Source of the DNA: Maritalea mediterranea
Lineage (GTDB): Bacteria; Pseudomonadota; Alphaproteobacteria; Rhizobiales; Devosiaceae
Assembly: GCF_021568695.1 (NCBI RefSeq)
Contig: NZ_JAKGTI010000003.1
Location: forward strand, 336,043-400,042
Reading direction: 5' to 3'
DNA length: 64,000 nt
Within the stretch, counting starts at the first letter, position 1; every line of letters begins with the position of its first letter. Of this stretch, positions 26,577-34,849 are shown in pieces. Position numbers and translations under genes: made by a program. The notes below the pieces were generated by a model that saw only the letters and a program-made list of their open reading frames with translations, did no database searches and was not told where the DNA came from.

Positions 26577-26628
26577 TATTTATAGTTACCATACTTTTAG
26601 ACAACAATAAAGCTCAAAGGAAAAGCTC

Positions 26629-26997
26629 ATGTCTCTTATCTCGTTAAACGACACCATCACCATCGCCTTTTCGGTTAAAGACCGCCATGCCAGCGCTGAC
26701 TGGTATCAAAACATGCTTGGTTTTGAAACCATGTATCATGCGGATGAAGCGGGCTGGTCGGAAGTGAAAACCAATACCAAAGGTGTTGTGATCGGATTGG
26801 GTGAGCATATGGAGACAGCGCCGGGCAACTGCGTGCCGGTGTTTGGCATTGACGATCTGGATGCGGCCCGCGCCAAGATGGAGAATGCCGGGGTTAAATT
26901 TGATGGCGAGACCGATGTGGTCGAAGGCATGGTCAAAACCGCCACCTTTTACGATCCGGACGGCAACGCACTGATGCTGGCCGAAGATTTGAGCTAG
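26629..26997 (+). CDS. VOC-family (glyoxalase-like) protein
   Basis: This 122-residue protein has the vicinal-oxygen-chelate fold: ITIAFSVKDRHASADWYQNM at the N-terminus, SEVKTNTKGVVIGLGEH, PVFGIDDLDAARAKMENAGV and the C-terminal TATFYDPDGNALMLAED. The last block carries the usual DPDGN and the glutamate metal-ligand position. The substrate cannot be told; the superfamily includes glyoxalases, dioxygenases and resistance proteins. It diverges from the HxlR-type gene and is followed after 10 bp by a second, exported VOC protein, so the two are probably co-transcribed. Confidence 0.85.
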   Translation: MSLISLNDTITIAFSVKDRHASADWYQNMLGFETMYHADEAGWSEVKTNTKGVVIGLGEHMETAPGNCVPVFGIDDLDAARAKMENAGVKFDGETDVVEGMVKTATFYDPDGNALMLAEDLS

Positions 26998-27007
26998 GGT
27001 GGGACAC

Positions 27008-27415
27008 ATGCGCAAATTTGCATTCTCTATCCTTTTCGGCTTGGCGTTGACCGCCTCGGGATCGGCGCAAGGTTTTGGTGAAGCTACAGTGGCCCTTCCG
27101 GTCACCTCGCTGGACGAAGCCAAGGCTTGGTATGGCGATTTTCTTGGGCCGGATGCCGAAATGATCGAACCGGCGCCGGGTGTGGTTGAATTGCGGGCGA
27201 CGCCACATATGTGGTTGCAGCTCTATGAAACTGAGCAAATGCCCGAAACCGGCGCGGTGATCCGATTCCTTGTTGAGGATATGGACGCGGCCCAGGCCAA
27301 ATTCGCGGAAAAGGGCATTGATGTGGGCGAGGCCATCGAAGTGCCCGGTATCGTTATCTATAGTGAGTTCACCGATCCCTTTGGCAACGGGATGGGGCTT
27401 TATGATTTACCTTAA
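27008..27415 (+). CDS. Exported VOC-family protein
   Basis: The 135-residue protein starts with a signal peptide (MRKFAFSILFGLALTASGS, cut near SAQG), then a VOC domain: ATVALPVTSLDEAKAWYGDF, WLQLYETEQMP, IRFLVEDMDAAQAKFAEKGI and the C-terminal FTDPFGNGMGLYDL. VOC proteins are usually cytoplasmic, so export is unusual. It follows the first VOC gene by 10 bp and ends in a clear terminator. The ATG at 27008 is preferred over a GTG at 26999 because the signal peptide begins there. Confidence 0.83.
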   Translation: MRKFAFSILFGLALTASGSAQGFGEATVALPVTSLDEAKAWYGDFLGPDAEMIEPAPGVVELRATPHMWLQLYETEQMPETGAVIRFLVEDMDAAQAKFAEKGIDVGEAIEVPGIVIYSEFTDPFGNGMGLYDLP

Positions 27416-27427
27416 AGACCTTTAGGG

Positions 27428-27456
27428 AAGGGCGCGCTGGTCGCGCCCTTTCTTTT
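27428..27456 (+). terminator. Rho-independent terminator after the VOC pair
   Basis: A nine-pair stem AAGGGCGCG/CGCGCCCTT with a five-base loop spans 27428-27450 and runs into TTTCTTTT. It lies 12 bp after the second VOC stop. Confidence 0.9.
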
Positions 27457-27510
27457 GTTGCCCATTTATGTTTGTTCTTAAGGGTATAGAGCAACATTAA
27501 AGGCGACCCA

Positions 27511-27924
27511 TTGCGCATTAACGACCAGATCAGCATTGAAGAATGGGAATTGTCCGAACAATTCACCCGGGCCAGCGGCCCGGGCGGGCAGAATGTGAAT
27601 AAGGTCAGCACGGCCGTTGAACTGCGGTTTGAAGCGGAACGCTCGCCGCATTTGCCGGACGCGGTGAAACGGCGGTTGAAGCGGGTGGCCGGGCGACGCT
27701 GGACGCAGGAGGGGGCGGTGGTGATCTTTGTGCAAGACACACGCTCGCAAGCCCGCAACCGCGAAATCGCCCGCGAGCGGTTGGTCGCTCTGATCCAGAA
27801 AGCAACGGAAAAACCAAAACGTCGCGTGCCTACGCGGCCAACACGTGCATCCATCCGGCGCCGCATTGACGCCAAAAAGGCCCGCGGTGAGGTGAAGAAA
27901 ATGCGCGGCAAGGTGGAAGATTAG
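27511..27924 (+). CDS. arfB: Alternative ribosome-rescue factor ArfB (peptidyl-tRNA hydrolase)
   Basis: ArfB (YaeJ) enters stalled ribosomes without a stop codon and hydrolyses the peptidyl-tRNA. The 137-residue protein has the release-factor motif SGPGGQNVNKVSTAVELRF (GGQ near residue 26) and the basic C-terminal tail (KKARGEVKKMRGK) that occupies the mRNA channel in known structures. Translation apparently starts at TTG (27511), because a stop codon at 27487 in frame leaves no upstream ATG or GTG, and AAAGG lies eight bases before the TTG. It ends immediately next to a convergent small open frame. Confidence 0.92.
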   Translation: MRINDQISIEEWELSEQFTRASGPGGQNVNKVSTAVELRFEAERSPHLPDAVKRRLKRVAGRRWTQEGAVVIFVQDTRSQARNREIARERLVALIQKATEKPKRRVPTRPTRASIRRRIDAKKARGEVKKMRGKVED

Positions 27925-28113
27925 TTATTTTGGTTCGCGTCGCGTCGTCAGATAATAAAAAAGGCACAAGCCAAACATGTTCAGCATCAATAGCGCTGGC
28001 GTGAAAACGGGTCCAAACCAAGCGCTGTTGACCATAGTGCCCATTGTGTTGCTCTGGGCCAACAGGATCAGCATGTAGACATTAAGATGTTTGGTCATAT
28101 GAGATTTGAACAT
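27925..28113 (-). CDS. Possible small membrane protein
   Basis: A 62-codon frame whose stop abuts the arfB stop encodes one hydrophobic segment (LLMLNMFGLCLFYYLTTRR) with a basic C-terminus, after a moderately hydrophobic N-terminal half. No convincing ribosome site precedes any of its ATG codons (28113, 28098, 28074, 28044), and I recognise no family. It may be a real small membrane protein filling the arfB-ROK gap, or chance. Confidence 0.35.
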   Translation of the reverse strand: MFKSHMTKHLNVYMLILLAQSNTMGTMVNSAWFGPVFTPALLMLNMFGLCLFYYLTTRREPK

Positions 28114-28208
28114 CGTCGTAGAAACTTATATAAGACTTAATGCATTGTAATCATTATAAATTCTCCGTTTCCTATCCGTAATTTGGTGGCCCGGCAAACA
28201 AATTCCAA

Positions 28209-28260
28209 TTGACGCATTTAAGATTCGGGTCTATTAGTTCGTAAAGTTGACGAATTAATA
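28209..28260 (+). promoter_or_regulatory. Promoter and operator of the ROK-M20-ABC operon
   Basis: TTGACG (28209-28214), a 17-bp spacer and TATTAG (28232-28237) form a good sigma-70 type promoter. Starting at the -10 element, an inverted repeat TATTAGTTCGT-N7-ACGAATTAATA (28232-28260) has 10 of 11 arm positions paired. It lies directly before the ROK start at 28272, so it is the likely autoregulatory operator of the ROK protein. Confidence 0.6.
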
Positions 28261-28271
28261 GAAGTGATTAA

Positions 28272-29486
28272 ATGACCGAAACGGCAAACAATATTCGCAG
28301 ACTGAATAAATGTAATGTTTTTGAAGTGATTGCTCATGAAGGGCCAATCTCTCGGGCAGCGATTGCCAAGCGGTTGGGCCTGTCGAAACAAACCTTGTCT
28401 GAAGTGGCCAAAGAGCTCGAAGCCGAAGGCTGGGTGCAGCAGGTGGGGCTGGAACGCGGCAATGTTGGCCGCGCGGCGATGAATTTTGAGGTGGTGCCCG
28501 ATGCGGCCTTTGTGGCGGCCGTGGATTTGGGCGGCACCAAGGTGAAGGTCGCCATAGCTAATCTCGCTTGCCAGATATTTGGTGAGGCGACAGAGCCGAC
28601 CCACCCAAATGGTGGGATGGATGTGGTCAAACAGATTGCGCGCCTTTGTCGCGACGTTATGGATCAGCATGGTTTGCAACAAGAACGGCTTCGCCTTGGC
28701 GTGGTCGGTGTGCCCGGTGTGCCAGATACCGACAGTGGTGCCGTGCAGATGGCACCCAATATCCCGCAACTGGATCAGATCAATTTCACCGGCGAACTCT
28801 CCAAGGCCCTCGGGTTTGAGGTGGTGATTGAAAATGATGTGAACCTGGCCGTGCTCGGCGAGCATTGGGGCGGCGTTGCGCAACATGTTGATGATCTGGC
28901 CTATGTGGCGCTGGGTACTGGTATTGGGGCCGGCTTAATCGTGAATGGTGAATTGGTGCGCGGCAAGCATGGTGGCGCGGGTGAGCTGGGCTATTTGCCG
29001 TTTGGCGCGGACCCTTTTGCTCCCGAAAGCCTGCGCCAAGGGGCACTGGAACGGGTGACCGCCACAGACGCCATGCGCGACTATTATTTCGAATTGACGG
29101 GCGAGCGGGTGGAAGTGCCCGAGATTTTTGAACGGCTGGCGCACGATGAGCAGGCCCAAAAAGTGCTCGACCGCACCGCGCAGGAAACCGCGCGGGCGGT
29201 CGCGGCCATCAGCGCGTTGATTGATCCTGAACAGATTGTGTTTGGCGGGTCGATCGGGCGGCGGGAAGAATTATTCTCGCGCATCCAAACTCAGTTTAAC
29301 CGGATCACGCGATCTCCCGTATCGCTTCGCATCAGTGAACTGGGCGGTAAGGCCGCCCTCATCGGCGCAGCCTCCCTAGGGCTTAGCCATGTGCACGCCA
29401 CCCTTCTGGCGGGTGGCGTGCCGGGTGCCGAGATCACGCTGCCGCCGGCCAAACTTGCAAAACTGGGAGTGGTGACCAATGGCTGA
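28272..29486 (+). CDS. ROK-family transcriptional repressor
   Basis: The 404-residue protein has an N-terminal winged helix (ISRAAIAKRLGLSKQTLSEV) and a C-terminal sugar-kinase-like ROK domain (VDLGGTKVKVAIA, GVVGVPGVPD, IENDVNLAVLGEHW, YVALGTGIGAGLIVNGELV). The usual ROK zinc motif CxCGxxGC is absent; the corresponding region reads GELGYLPFGADPFAPESL. It is therefore a divergent ROK sensor, and its ligand may not be a simple sugar. It heads an operon with an M20 hydrolase, ABC importer and PLP racemase; its end overlaps the next gene by 8 bp. It probably represses the operon from the repeat at 28232-28260 until the substrate or its product binds. Confidence 0.88.
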   Translation: MTETANNIRRLNKCNVFEVIAHEGPISRAAIAKRLGLSKQTLSEVAKELEAEGWVQQVGLERGNVGRAAMNFEVVPDAAFVAAVDLGGTKVKVAIANLACQIFGEATEPTHPNGGMDVVKQIARLCRDVMDQHGLQQERLRLGVVGVPGVPDTDSGAVQMAPNIPQLDQINFTGELSKALGFEVVIENDVNLAVLGEHWGGVAQHVDDLAYVALGTGIGAGLIVNGELVRGKHGGAGELGYLPFGADPFAPESLRQGALERVTATDAMRDYYFELTGERVEVPEIFERLAHDEQAQKVLDRTAQETARAVAAISALIDPEQIVFGGSIGRREELFSRIQTQFNRITRSPVSLRISELGGKAALIGAASLGLSHVHATLLAGGVPGAEITLPPAKLAKLGVVTNG

Positions 29487-30726
29487 ACATCGAACAGATA
29501 TCGGCGCTTTGCTCGATGAAATCACAGCGGTTGAGCTGTTGCGCGGCGCTGTAGCACGCGAGAGCATCACCGGTAATGAAGCGAATTTTGTTGGCTATCT
29601 GGATGAGCAGATGGCTGCGCGCAAGCTGTCGCCGGTTCAAGAAGAGTTTTTGCCTGGACGCCCCAATATATTTGGCAAACGCCACGGCAGTGGTGGCGGG
29701 CAGAACCTCTTGTTTATCGGGCACACAGATACAGTGCATGTGGACGGTTGGCGCGCGCATTGGCAAGGTGATGATCGCGAAGATCCGTTTGGCGGTGCCA
29801 TTGTCGATGGTGAAATTTGGGGCCGGGGGACTGGCGATTTGAAGGCCGGCATTTGCACCAGCTTGGCGGCACTGGATTTACTCGACAAAGCTGGCATTAA
29901 GCTTAAAGGCGATGTCAGTTACGCCTTTATCGGCGACGAGGAAAGCGGCGAAGAGGGCACCGGCATCAGCGCCGGGATCCATCATCTCACCCAGTCTCAA
30001 AAATTTTTGAACGCACATCAGCCCGATTTCGCTGTTTATGTTGAGCCGACTCAATTGCAGGTGTTTCCGGCACAAATGGGCTTTTTCATTGCCGACATCA
30101 CCATCAAGGGCAAAACGGCCTATTTCGGTGTGCCGGAGCAAGGCATTGATGCGCTCAAGGCCAGCCATCAGGTGATGCAGGAAATTTGGGCGCTATCGGA
30201 TCAAATGGGCAAATCCGCCCGTCATGATCTGGTGGGCGAGGCCTTTATCCTGATCACCAAAATCGAAGGCGGCGGTTATATCGCGGTACCGGGTGAGTGC
30301 GAGATGTCGCTCATCTGCAAGGTGCTGCCCGGGCAAAGCCTTGATGACGCTGTTGCGGCGCTGGAGACTGCAATTCAAGGCGGTATCGCAGGCACGGGCT
30401 GTCAGTATGAGATTTCATATCCCGCCGGGCGGGATCATGAGTTCGGTGGTTCTCCCACTGATATTGACCGTTCAAACCCGGCCATTGATCAATTGGCGCA
30501 GGCGTTAAGCCGCGCCATGCCAGATAGAGGCGTCATCAATGGTGCGCCCTATTGGTCAGAAGCACCTTTTTTGATCGATCGGTTGGGATGTCCAACGGTT
30601 TACTGCGCGCCAGGCAATATTGCCAACTGCCATACCTTGGAAGAGCGCGTTTCAATCAAAGAATATTTGGCCGGCATAACGGCCTTTGCGGAATTCATCA
30701 TGCGCTATTGCGGCGTGGGTGAATAA
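29479..30726 (+). CDS. M20-family metallohydrolase (ArgE/DapE-type)
   Basis: M20 enzymes use two zinc ions to cut amide bonds, for example N-acyl amino acids or small peptides. The 415-residue protein has GHTDTV (H82, catalytic-pair D84), GRGTGDLKAG (D120, bridging ligand), GDEESGEEGT (E154 catalytic base, E155 ligand), and a late histidine in IANCHTLEERV. No signal peptide is present, so it acts in the cytoplasm on imported substrate. It overlaps the ROK gene by 8 bp and precedes the importer genes, which suggests the imported compound carries an amide-linked group. Acetylornithine deacetylase is an alternative name but the context does not support arginine synthesis. Confidence 0.88.
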   Translation: MAEHRTDIGALLDEITAVELLRGAVARESITGNEANFVGYLDEQMAARKLSPVQEEFLPGRPNIFGKRHGSGGGQNLLFIGHTDTVHVDGWRAHWQGDDREDPFGGAIVDGEIWGRGTGDLKAGICTSLAALDLLDKAGIKLKGDVSYAFIGDEESGEEGTGISAGIHHLTQSQKFLNAHQPDFAVYVEPTQLQVFPAQMGFFIADITIKGKTAYFGVPEQGIDALKASHQVMQEIWALSDQMGKSARHDLVGEAFILITKIEGGGYIAVPGECEMSLICKVLPGQSLDDAVAALETAIQGGIAGTGCQYEISYPAGRDHEFGGSPTDIDRSNPAIDQLAQALSRAMPDRGVINGAPYWSEAPFLIDRLGCPTVYCAPGNIANCHTLEERVSIKEYLAGITAFAEFIMRYCGVGE

Positions 30727-30746
30727 TTTATGGAGGAAGGAAACCC

Positions 30747-31796
30747 ATGAAAAATCTAACAAAAATGATGGCAGGCGGCTTGACCGCTTTGCTCATGACC
30801 AGTGGTGCGTTTGCACAAACCATTGGCCCAAATGGAGAAACAGCGACCCCTTCAACCGAAGTGGTTGTGGCGGACAGCGACGTCGACGCGCTGAAAAACG
30901 GCGGGTACACAGCCGCGCTGGTCTGGCATGACCAGTCTGACTTTGTGAACGCGGTCACTGAAGGCGCAACGGACGAGTTCACCCGTTTGGGCATTGAAGT
31001 GGTCGCCACCACCAATGCCAGCTTTGATACAGCAAAACAGCGTTCTGACATCGAAACGGTGCTGACCAAAGAGCCAGATATTGTGCTGGCTTTGCCGCTT
31101 GATCCGGTGGCCTCGGCAGCTGCCTTTAGAGAGGCCGTCGACAATAATGTTCAGCTTGTTTTTCTGTCCAATGTGCCAGATGGCTACAAGCATGGTGAGC
31201 AATATGCCTCGATCGTCACGGATGATTTGTTTGCCATGGGCAAGCAAGCGGCGGACGCTTTGGCAGCTGACCTTGGTGAAACCGGCAAAGTGGGCTGGAT
31301 CTATCACGATGCGACCTATTATGTGACCAACCAGCGCGACAATGCGTTCAAAACCACGATTGAAAATGATTATCCAAATATGGAAATCGTGGCCCAAGCG
31401 GGCATTTCCGATCCGGCACGGGCAGAAGATATCGCCAATGCGATGTTGCTCAAACATCCAGATTTAGCTGGTGTTTATGTGACCTGGGCTGGTCCAGCGG
31501 AAGGTGTTTTGTCTGCCTTGCGCGCCAATGGCAACAAAACCACCAAGGTGGTGACGCTTGATCTGTCTGAACCGATTGCGCTGGATATGGTGCGCGGTGG
31601 CAATGTCACAGCCATTGTTGCGGATGAAGCTTATGAGCTGGGCCGTGCCATGGCGGCGTCTGCTGCTCGTGGTCTTTTGGGTCAAGAAAGTCCCGCTTTT
31701 GTCGTGGCTCCCGCGGTGACAGTAACGGCCGACAATGTGGCTGAAGGTTGGATGCAGTCTTTGCATCGTGAAGCGCCTGAAAGCCTGACCAAATAA
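30747..31796 (+). CDS. CUT2-type ABC importer, periplasmic binding protein
   Basis: The 349-residue protein has a signal peptide (TKMMAGGLTALLMTSGAFA) and a type I periplasmic-binding fold like RbsB/FrcB: YTAALVWHDQSDFVNAVTEG, DIVLALPLDPVASAAAFREA, VFLSNVPDG, WIYHDATYYVTNQRDNAFK, and HPDLAGVYVTWAGPAEGVLS. A family of this type usually binds sugars, but the neighbouring hydrolase and racemase suggest an amide- or amino-acid-containing ligand. A strong hairpin without a T tail follows the gene, before the permease. It is expected to be the most highly expressed member of the operon. Confidence 0.88.
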   Translation: MKNLTKMMAGGLTALLMTSGAFAQTIGPNGETATPSTEVVVADSDVDALKNGGYTAALVWHDQSDFVNAVTEGATDEFTRLGIEVVATTNASFDTAKQRSDIETVLTKEPDIVLALPLDPVASAAAFREAVDNNVQLVFLSNVPDGYKHGEQYASIVTDDLFAMGKQAADALAADLGETGKVGWIYHDATYYVTNQRDNAFKTTIENDYPNMEIVAQAGISDPARAEDIANAMLLKHPDLAGVYVTWAGPAEGVLSALRANGNKTTKVVTLDLSEPIALDMVRGGNVTAIVADEAYELGRAMAASAARGLLGQESPAFVVAPAVTVTADNVAEGWMQSLHREAPESLTK

Positions 31797-31804
31797 CCCG
31801 CCTT

Positions 31805-31829
31805 GTGCCGCGCCTTCAAGGCGCGGCAC
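31805..31829 (+). repeat. Intra-operon hairpin between binding-protein and permease genes
   Basis: A perfect ten-pair stem GTGCCGCGCC/GGCGCGGCAC with a TTCAA loop follows the binding-protein stop. No T run follows (CTTCTAGC), so it is unlikely to be a full terminator. It may protect the upstream mRNA or partly terminate, giving more binding protein than permease. Confidence 0.7.
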
Positions 31830-31873
31830 GCTTCTAGCTTGTCGATGCGGGGAGGGACCGCGCATCCAGCGAA

Positions 31874-32839
31874 ATGGATTTAATCATGCAATCGACCATG
31901 CAAAAATTACGACAGCTGAACCTGTCTCAATATGTCGTTTATATCGGCTTTTTGCTGATCTTCTTGTTCTTTGCGGTCACGTTGGGGAATGATGGATTTC
32001 TGACCCAGCGCAATCTGACCAATATAATTCTGCAAACCGCCCCCATCACCATCATGGCGATTGGTCTGGTGTTTGTGTTGGCCGCGGGGGAAATCGACCT
32101 GTCCTTTGGCTCTATCGTGGCGGTGGCCGCCCTCAGCAGCGCGGTTGTCTTGGGCGAGTATCCCTTGTTTGTTGGTGTGTTGGCAGGTCTTGGCGTTGGG
32201 CTGGCGATCGGCTTTTTCAATGGCATTTTGGTGGCCTATTTGCGCCTGCCATCTTTTCTGGTGACCCTGGCGACCATGGGGCTTTTCGCCGGTGTGGCGC
32301 GGTCCATGACCAATTTGCGCTCCGTTCCCGTGCTGAATGAGAGCTTCGTCAATATGTTTGGTTCCGGCGCCTTGTTTGGGGTGCCCTCTTTGGTGCTTTG
32401 GACCATTGGCGCGGTGGCGCTGGGGCATTTTGTGTTCCGCGAAACAAAATTTGGTGCCCATGTTTTGGCCACGGGTGACAATGCCCGCGCGGCGCAGGTA
32501 ACCGGCATTAAAGTGCCCCATATCCGCGTGTGGGTGCTGACCATATGCGGCGGTTTGGCAGGCCTTGCCGGGCTGCTTTATGCCGGACGGTTGCAAGCGG
32601 CGCGCTATACGCTGGGCGAAAGCGATTTGATGACCGTGATTGCGGCGGTGATCATTGGCGGTACTGCCCTTAAGGGCGGCAAAGGCACCATTATTGGGGC
32701 GCTGGTTGGCTCTTTGATGATGGGCATGTTGAACAATGGCCTGATTTTGATGGGCCTTTCCGTATCTGACCAAATGATTGTCAGAGGCGTGATTATTTTG
32801 ATCGCGGTGGCGATTTCGCTGCGCGACGTGAACAATTGA
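31874..32839 (+). CDS. CUT2-type ABC importer, permease
   Basis: This 321-residue integral membrane protein resembles RbsC/FrcC permeases. Features are FLTQRNLTNIILQTAPITIM near the N-terminus, the conserved VFVLAAGEIDLSFGS motif, LRLPSFLVTLATMGLFAGVA and GSDL-like GESDLMTVIAAVIIGGTALK followed by GGKGTIIGALVG. About nine membrane segments are expected. It lies between the binding-protein and racemase genes, with the ATPase gene two genes downstream. The order binding protein-permease-racemase-ATPase is unusual because an enzyme gene is placed inside the transporter set. Confidence 0.9.
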   Translation: MDLIMQSTMQKLRQLNLSQYVVYIGFLLIFLFFAVTLGNDGFLTQRNLTNIILQTAPITIMAIGLVFVLAAGEIDLSFGSIVAVAALSSAVVLGEYPLFVGVLAGLGVGLAIGFFNGILVAYLRLPSFLVTLATMGLFAGVARSMTNLRSVPVLNESFVNMFGSGALFGVPSLVLWTIGAVALGHFVFRETKFGAHVLATGDNARAAQVTGIKVPHIRVWVLTICGGLAGLAGLLYAGRLQAARYTLGESDLMTVIAAVIIGGTALKGGKGTIIGALVGSLMMGMLNNGLILMGLSVSDQMIVRGVIILIAVAISLRDVNN

Positions 32840-32847
32840 GGTAAGCC

Positions 32848-34053
32848 ATGTTTTTAGATCTTTTGCGGCGACGTAACCCCAAATTTATCGAAGCGGCCAT
32901 GGCGTTGCATCAAGAGGGGAACATCCCCGCCAACGCTTATGTGTTGGATTTGGATGCGGTTGAGCACAATGCCAGAATCTTGCGCGCCGAAGGTGACAAG
33001 CTGGACATGAAAGTGTTTGCGATGACCAAGCAGGTCGGGCGCAATTCGGCCTTTTGCCAAGCGTCTATGCGCGGTGGTGTCAATCAAGCCGTGGCTGTGG
33101 ATGTGGCCTGTGCGGTGGCCTGCAAGCGGGCAGGCATGGATATCGGCCATATCGGCCATTTGGTGCAGGTGCCTAATTTTGAAGCCGACATGGTGGCCAG
33201 CTATTTGCAGCCGCAATATTGGACTGTGTTCAGCCTTGAAAAAGCACAAGAAGCAGCGGCCGCCGCCCATAAGGCCGGGCGTCAGCAGGACATTCTGGTG
33301 CGGATCAAGTCCGATGGCGATGTGTTTTATAAGGGACATGAGGGCGGGATCAAAGCCAGCGACATTGTCGAATTTGCCCGCAAGGTAGATGCGATGGTAG
33401 GTGCGCGCTTTGCAGGGATCACCACATTCCCGGCGCTCCTGTTCGATCAAGACACGCACGAGGTGAAGCCCACCCCGAACCTGACCACCTTGGAAAACGC
33501 AGCGGCGGCGTTGATTGATGCAGGATTTACCGACATTGAGATCAACGCACCGGGCACAACCTCATCTGTGGTTTTAGAGGCTCTGGCCAAAGCGGGCGCA
33601 ACCCAATGTGAGCCAGGCAATGGCTTGCATGGCACCACGCCACTGCATGCGATCAAGGATTTGCCAGAATTGCCTGCAGTGCTTTATCTCAGCGAGGTCT
33701 CGCACTTGCATGAAGACAAGGCCTATTGCTTTGGCGGCGGGCTTTATATTGATCCGGTATTTCCGGATTATGATGTGAAAGCCCTGGTTGGCAGCACACC
33801 GACAACGGATAATGCGGCGCTGGCCAGTGTCGACATCCCGCCAGCGACAGCCATTGACTATTATGGCATGATCGATTGCACGGGCAGTGTTCAACCCAAG
33901 TCAGGTGATAGCGTGGTGTTCGGCTTCCGCGGACAAGCTTTTGTCACGCGCGCCTTCACCGTTGGCGTCTCCGGCATTTCAACCGGCAATCCCAAGGTCG
34001 AGACCATTGAGAACATCTTTGGCCAGGCCGAAAACTGGCCAAATCTGAGGTAG
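32848..34053 (+). CDS. YhfX-like PLP-dependent racemase/epimerase
   Basis: The 401-residue protein has the alanine-racemase N-terminal barrel pattern: ANAYVLDLDAVEHNARIL, then KVFAMTKQVGRNSAF with the predicted PLP lysine K61, DILVRIKSDGDVFY, FAGITTFPALLFD and INAPGTTSSVVLEALAKAG. The glycine-rich CFGGGLYIDP comes late. It resembles E. coli YhfX, a fold-type III PLP protein of unknown reaction, more than the biosynthetic alanine racemases. Inference: it changes the stereochemistry of an amino acid or amino-alcohol released by the neighbouring M20 hydrolase. It starts 8 bp after the permease and is followed one base later by the ATPase gene. Confidence 0.78.
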   Translation: MFLDLLRRRNPKFIEAAMALHQEGNIPANAYVLDLDAVEHNARILRAEGDKLDMKVFAMTKQVGRNSAFCQASMRGGVNQAVAVDVACAVACKRAGMDIGHIGHLVQVPNFEADMVASYLQPQYWTVFSLEKAQEAAAAAHKAGRQQDILVRIKSDGDVFYKGHEGGIKASDIVEFARKVDAMVGARFAGITTFPALLFDQDTHEVKPTPNLTTLENAAAALIDAGFTDIEINAPGTTSSVVLEALAKAGATQCEPGNGLHGTTPLHAIKDLPELPAVLYLSEVSHLHEDKAYCFGGGLYIDPVFPDYDVKALVGSTPTTDNAALASVDIPPATAIDYYGMIDCTGSVQPKSGDSVVFGFRGQAFVTRAFTVGVSGISTGNPKVETIENIFGQAENWPNLR

Positions 34054-34054
34054 C

Positions 34055-34807
34055 ATGATGGATCTTTCAAACAATCAGGCTGCCGATGTGTTGCAGCTGA
34101 AAAATATTCACAAGGCTTTTGGCGGCGTGGTGGCGATTGAGGATTTTTCCCTCAATCTCAAAGCCGGTGAAATTGTTGCTTTAGTCGGTGACAATGGCGC
34201 GGGAAAATCGACGCTGATCAAAATCGTCTCAGGGGTCCATGCACCAACCTCCGGCACCATTGCCATTGATGGCCAGCAAACCAGCTTCAAAGACGCCACC
34301 GAGGCGCGCGCGTCCGGTATCGAAGTGGTCTATCAGGATTTGGCGCTGGCCGACGAGCAGGCGGTTTATATGAACATGTTTTTGGGGCGGGAAAAAACCA
34401 AAGGGCCGTTTGGTCAATTGGACCGCAAAGGCATGGTGCAGGAAACCGAGCAACTGGTGAAAGAGCTGGATGTGCGAATCCCGTCAGCCAAAACCACGAT
34501 CCGCAACCTATCCGGCGGTCAGCGACAAGGGGTGGCGATTGCCCGTGCCACCCATTGGGCAACCAAGCTTGTGTTGCTGGATGAACCAACCGCCGCGCTT
34601 GGCGTGGCGGAAACGGCCAAAGTGGAAGAGAATGTCGCCGCGTTGAAGGAACGTAATCTGGCGGTCTTGATCATCAGCCATAGCCTCGATCAAGTGTTTC
34701 GGTTGTCAGACCGGATTTGCGTATTGCGCCGCGGCCAACAGATCGGGGTGCGCGAAACCGCAAAGACTGACAAAAACGAAATTGTCTCGATGATCACCGG
34801 CGTTTAG
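34055..34807 (+). CDS. CUT2-type ABC importer, single-domain ATPase
   Basis: The 250-residue protein is one ABC domain: Walker A GDNGAGKSTLI, signature LSGGQRQGVAIARA, Walker B LVLLDEPTAALGV and H-loop ISHSLDQVFRLSD. Most CUT2 importers (RbsA) have two fused ATPase domains; single-domain versions are known, such as FrcA of Sinorhizobium. A dimer is therefore expected. It is the last gene of the ROK operon and is followed by a strong terminator. Confidence 0.9.
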   Translation: MMDLSNNQAADVLQLKNIHKAFGGVVAIEDFSLNLKAGEIVALVGDNGAGKSTLIKIVSGVHAPTSGTIAIDGQQTSFKDATEARASGIEVVYQDLALADEQAVYMNMFLGREKTKGPFGQLDRKGMVQETEQLVKELDVRIPSAKTTIRNLSGGQRQGVAIARATHWATKLVLLDEPTAALGVAETAKVEENVAALKERNLAVLIISHSLDQVFRLSDRICVLRRGQQIGVRETAKTDKNEIVSMITGV

Positions 34808-34849
34808 GTTCCTAGCCCACGCGCATTTACCCACGATCGTCAGGCAGTG

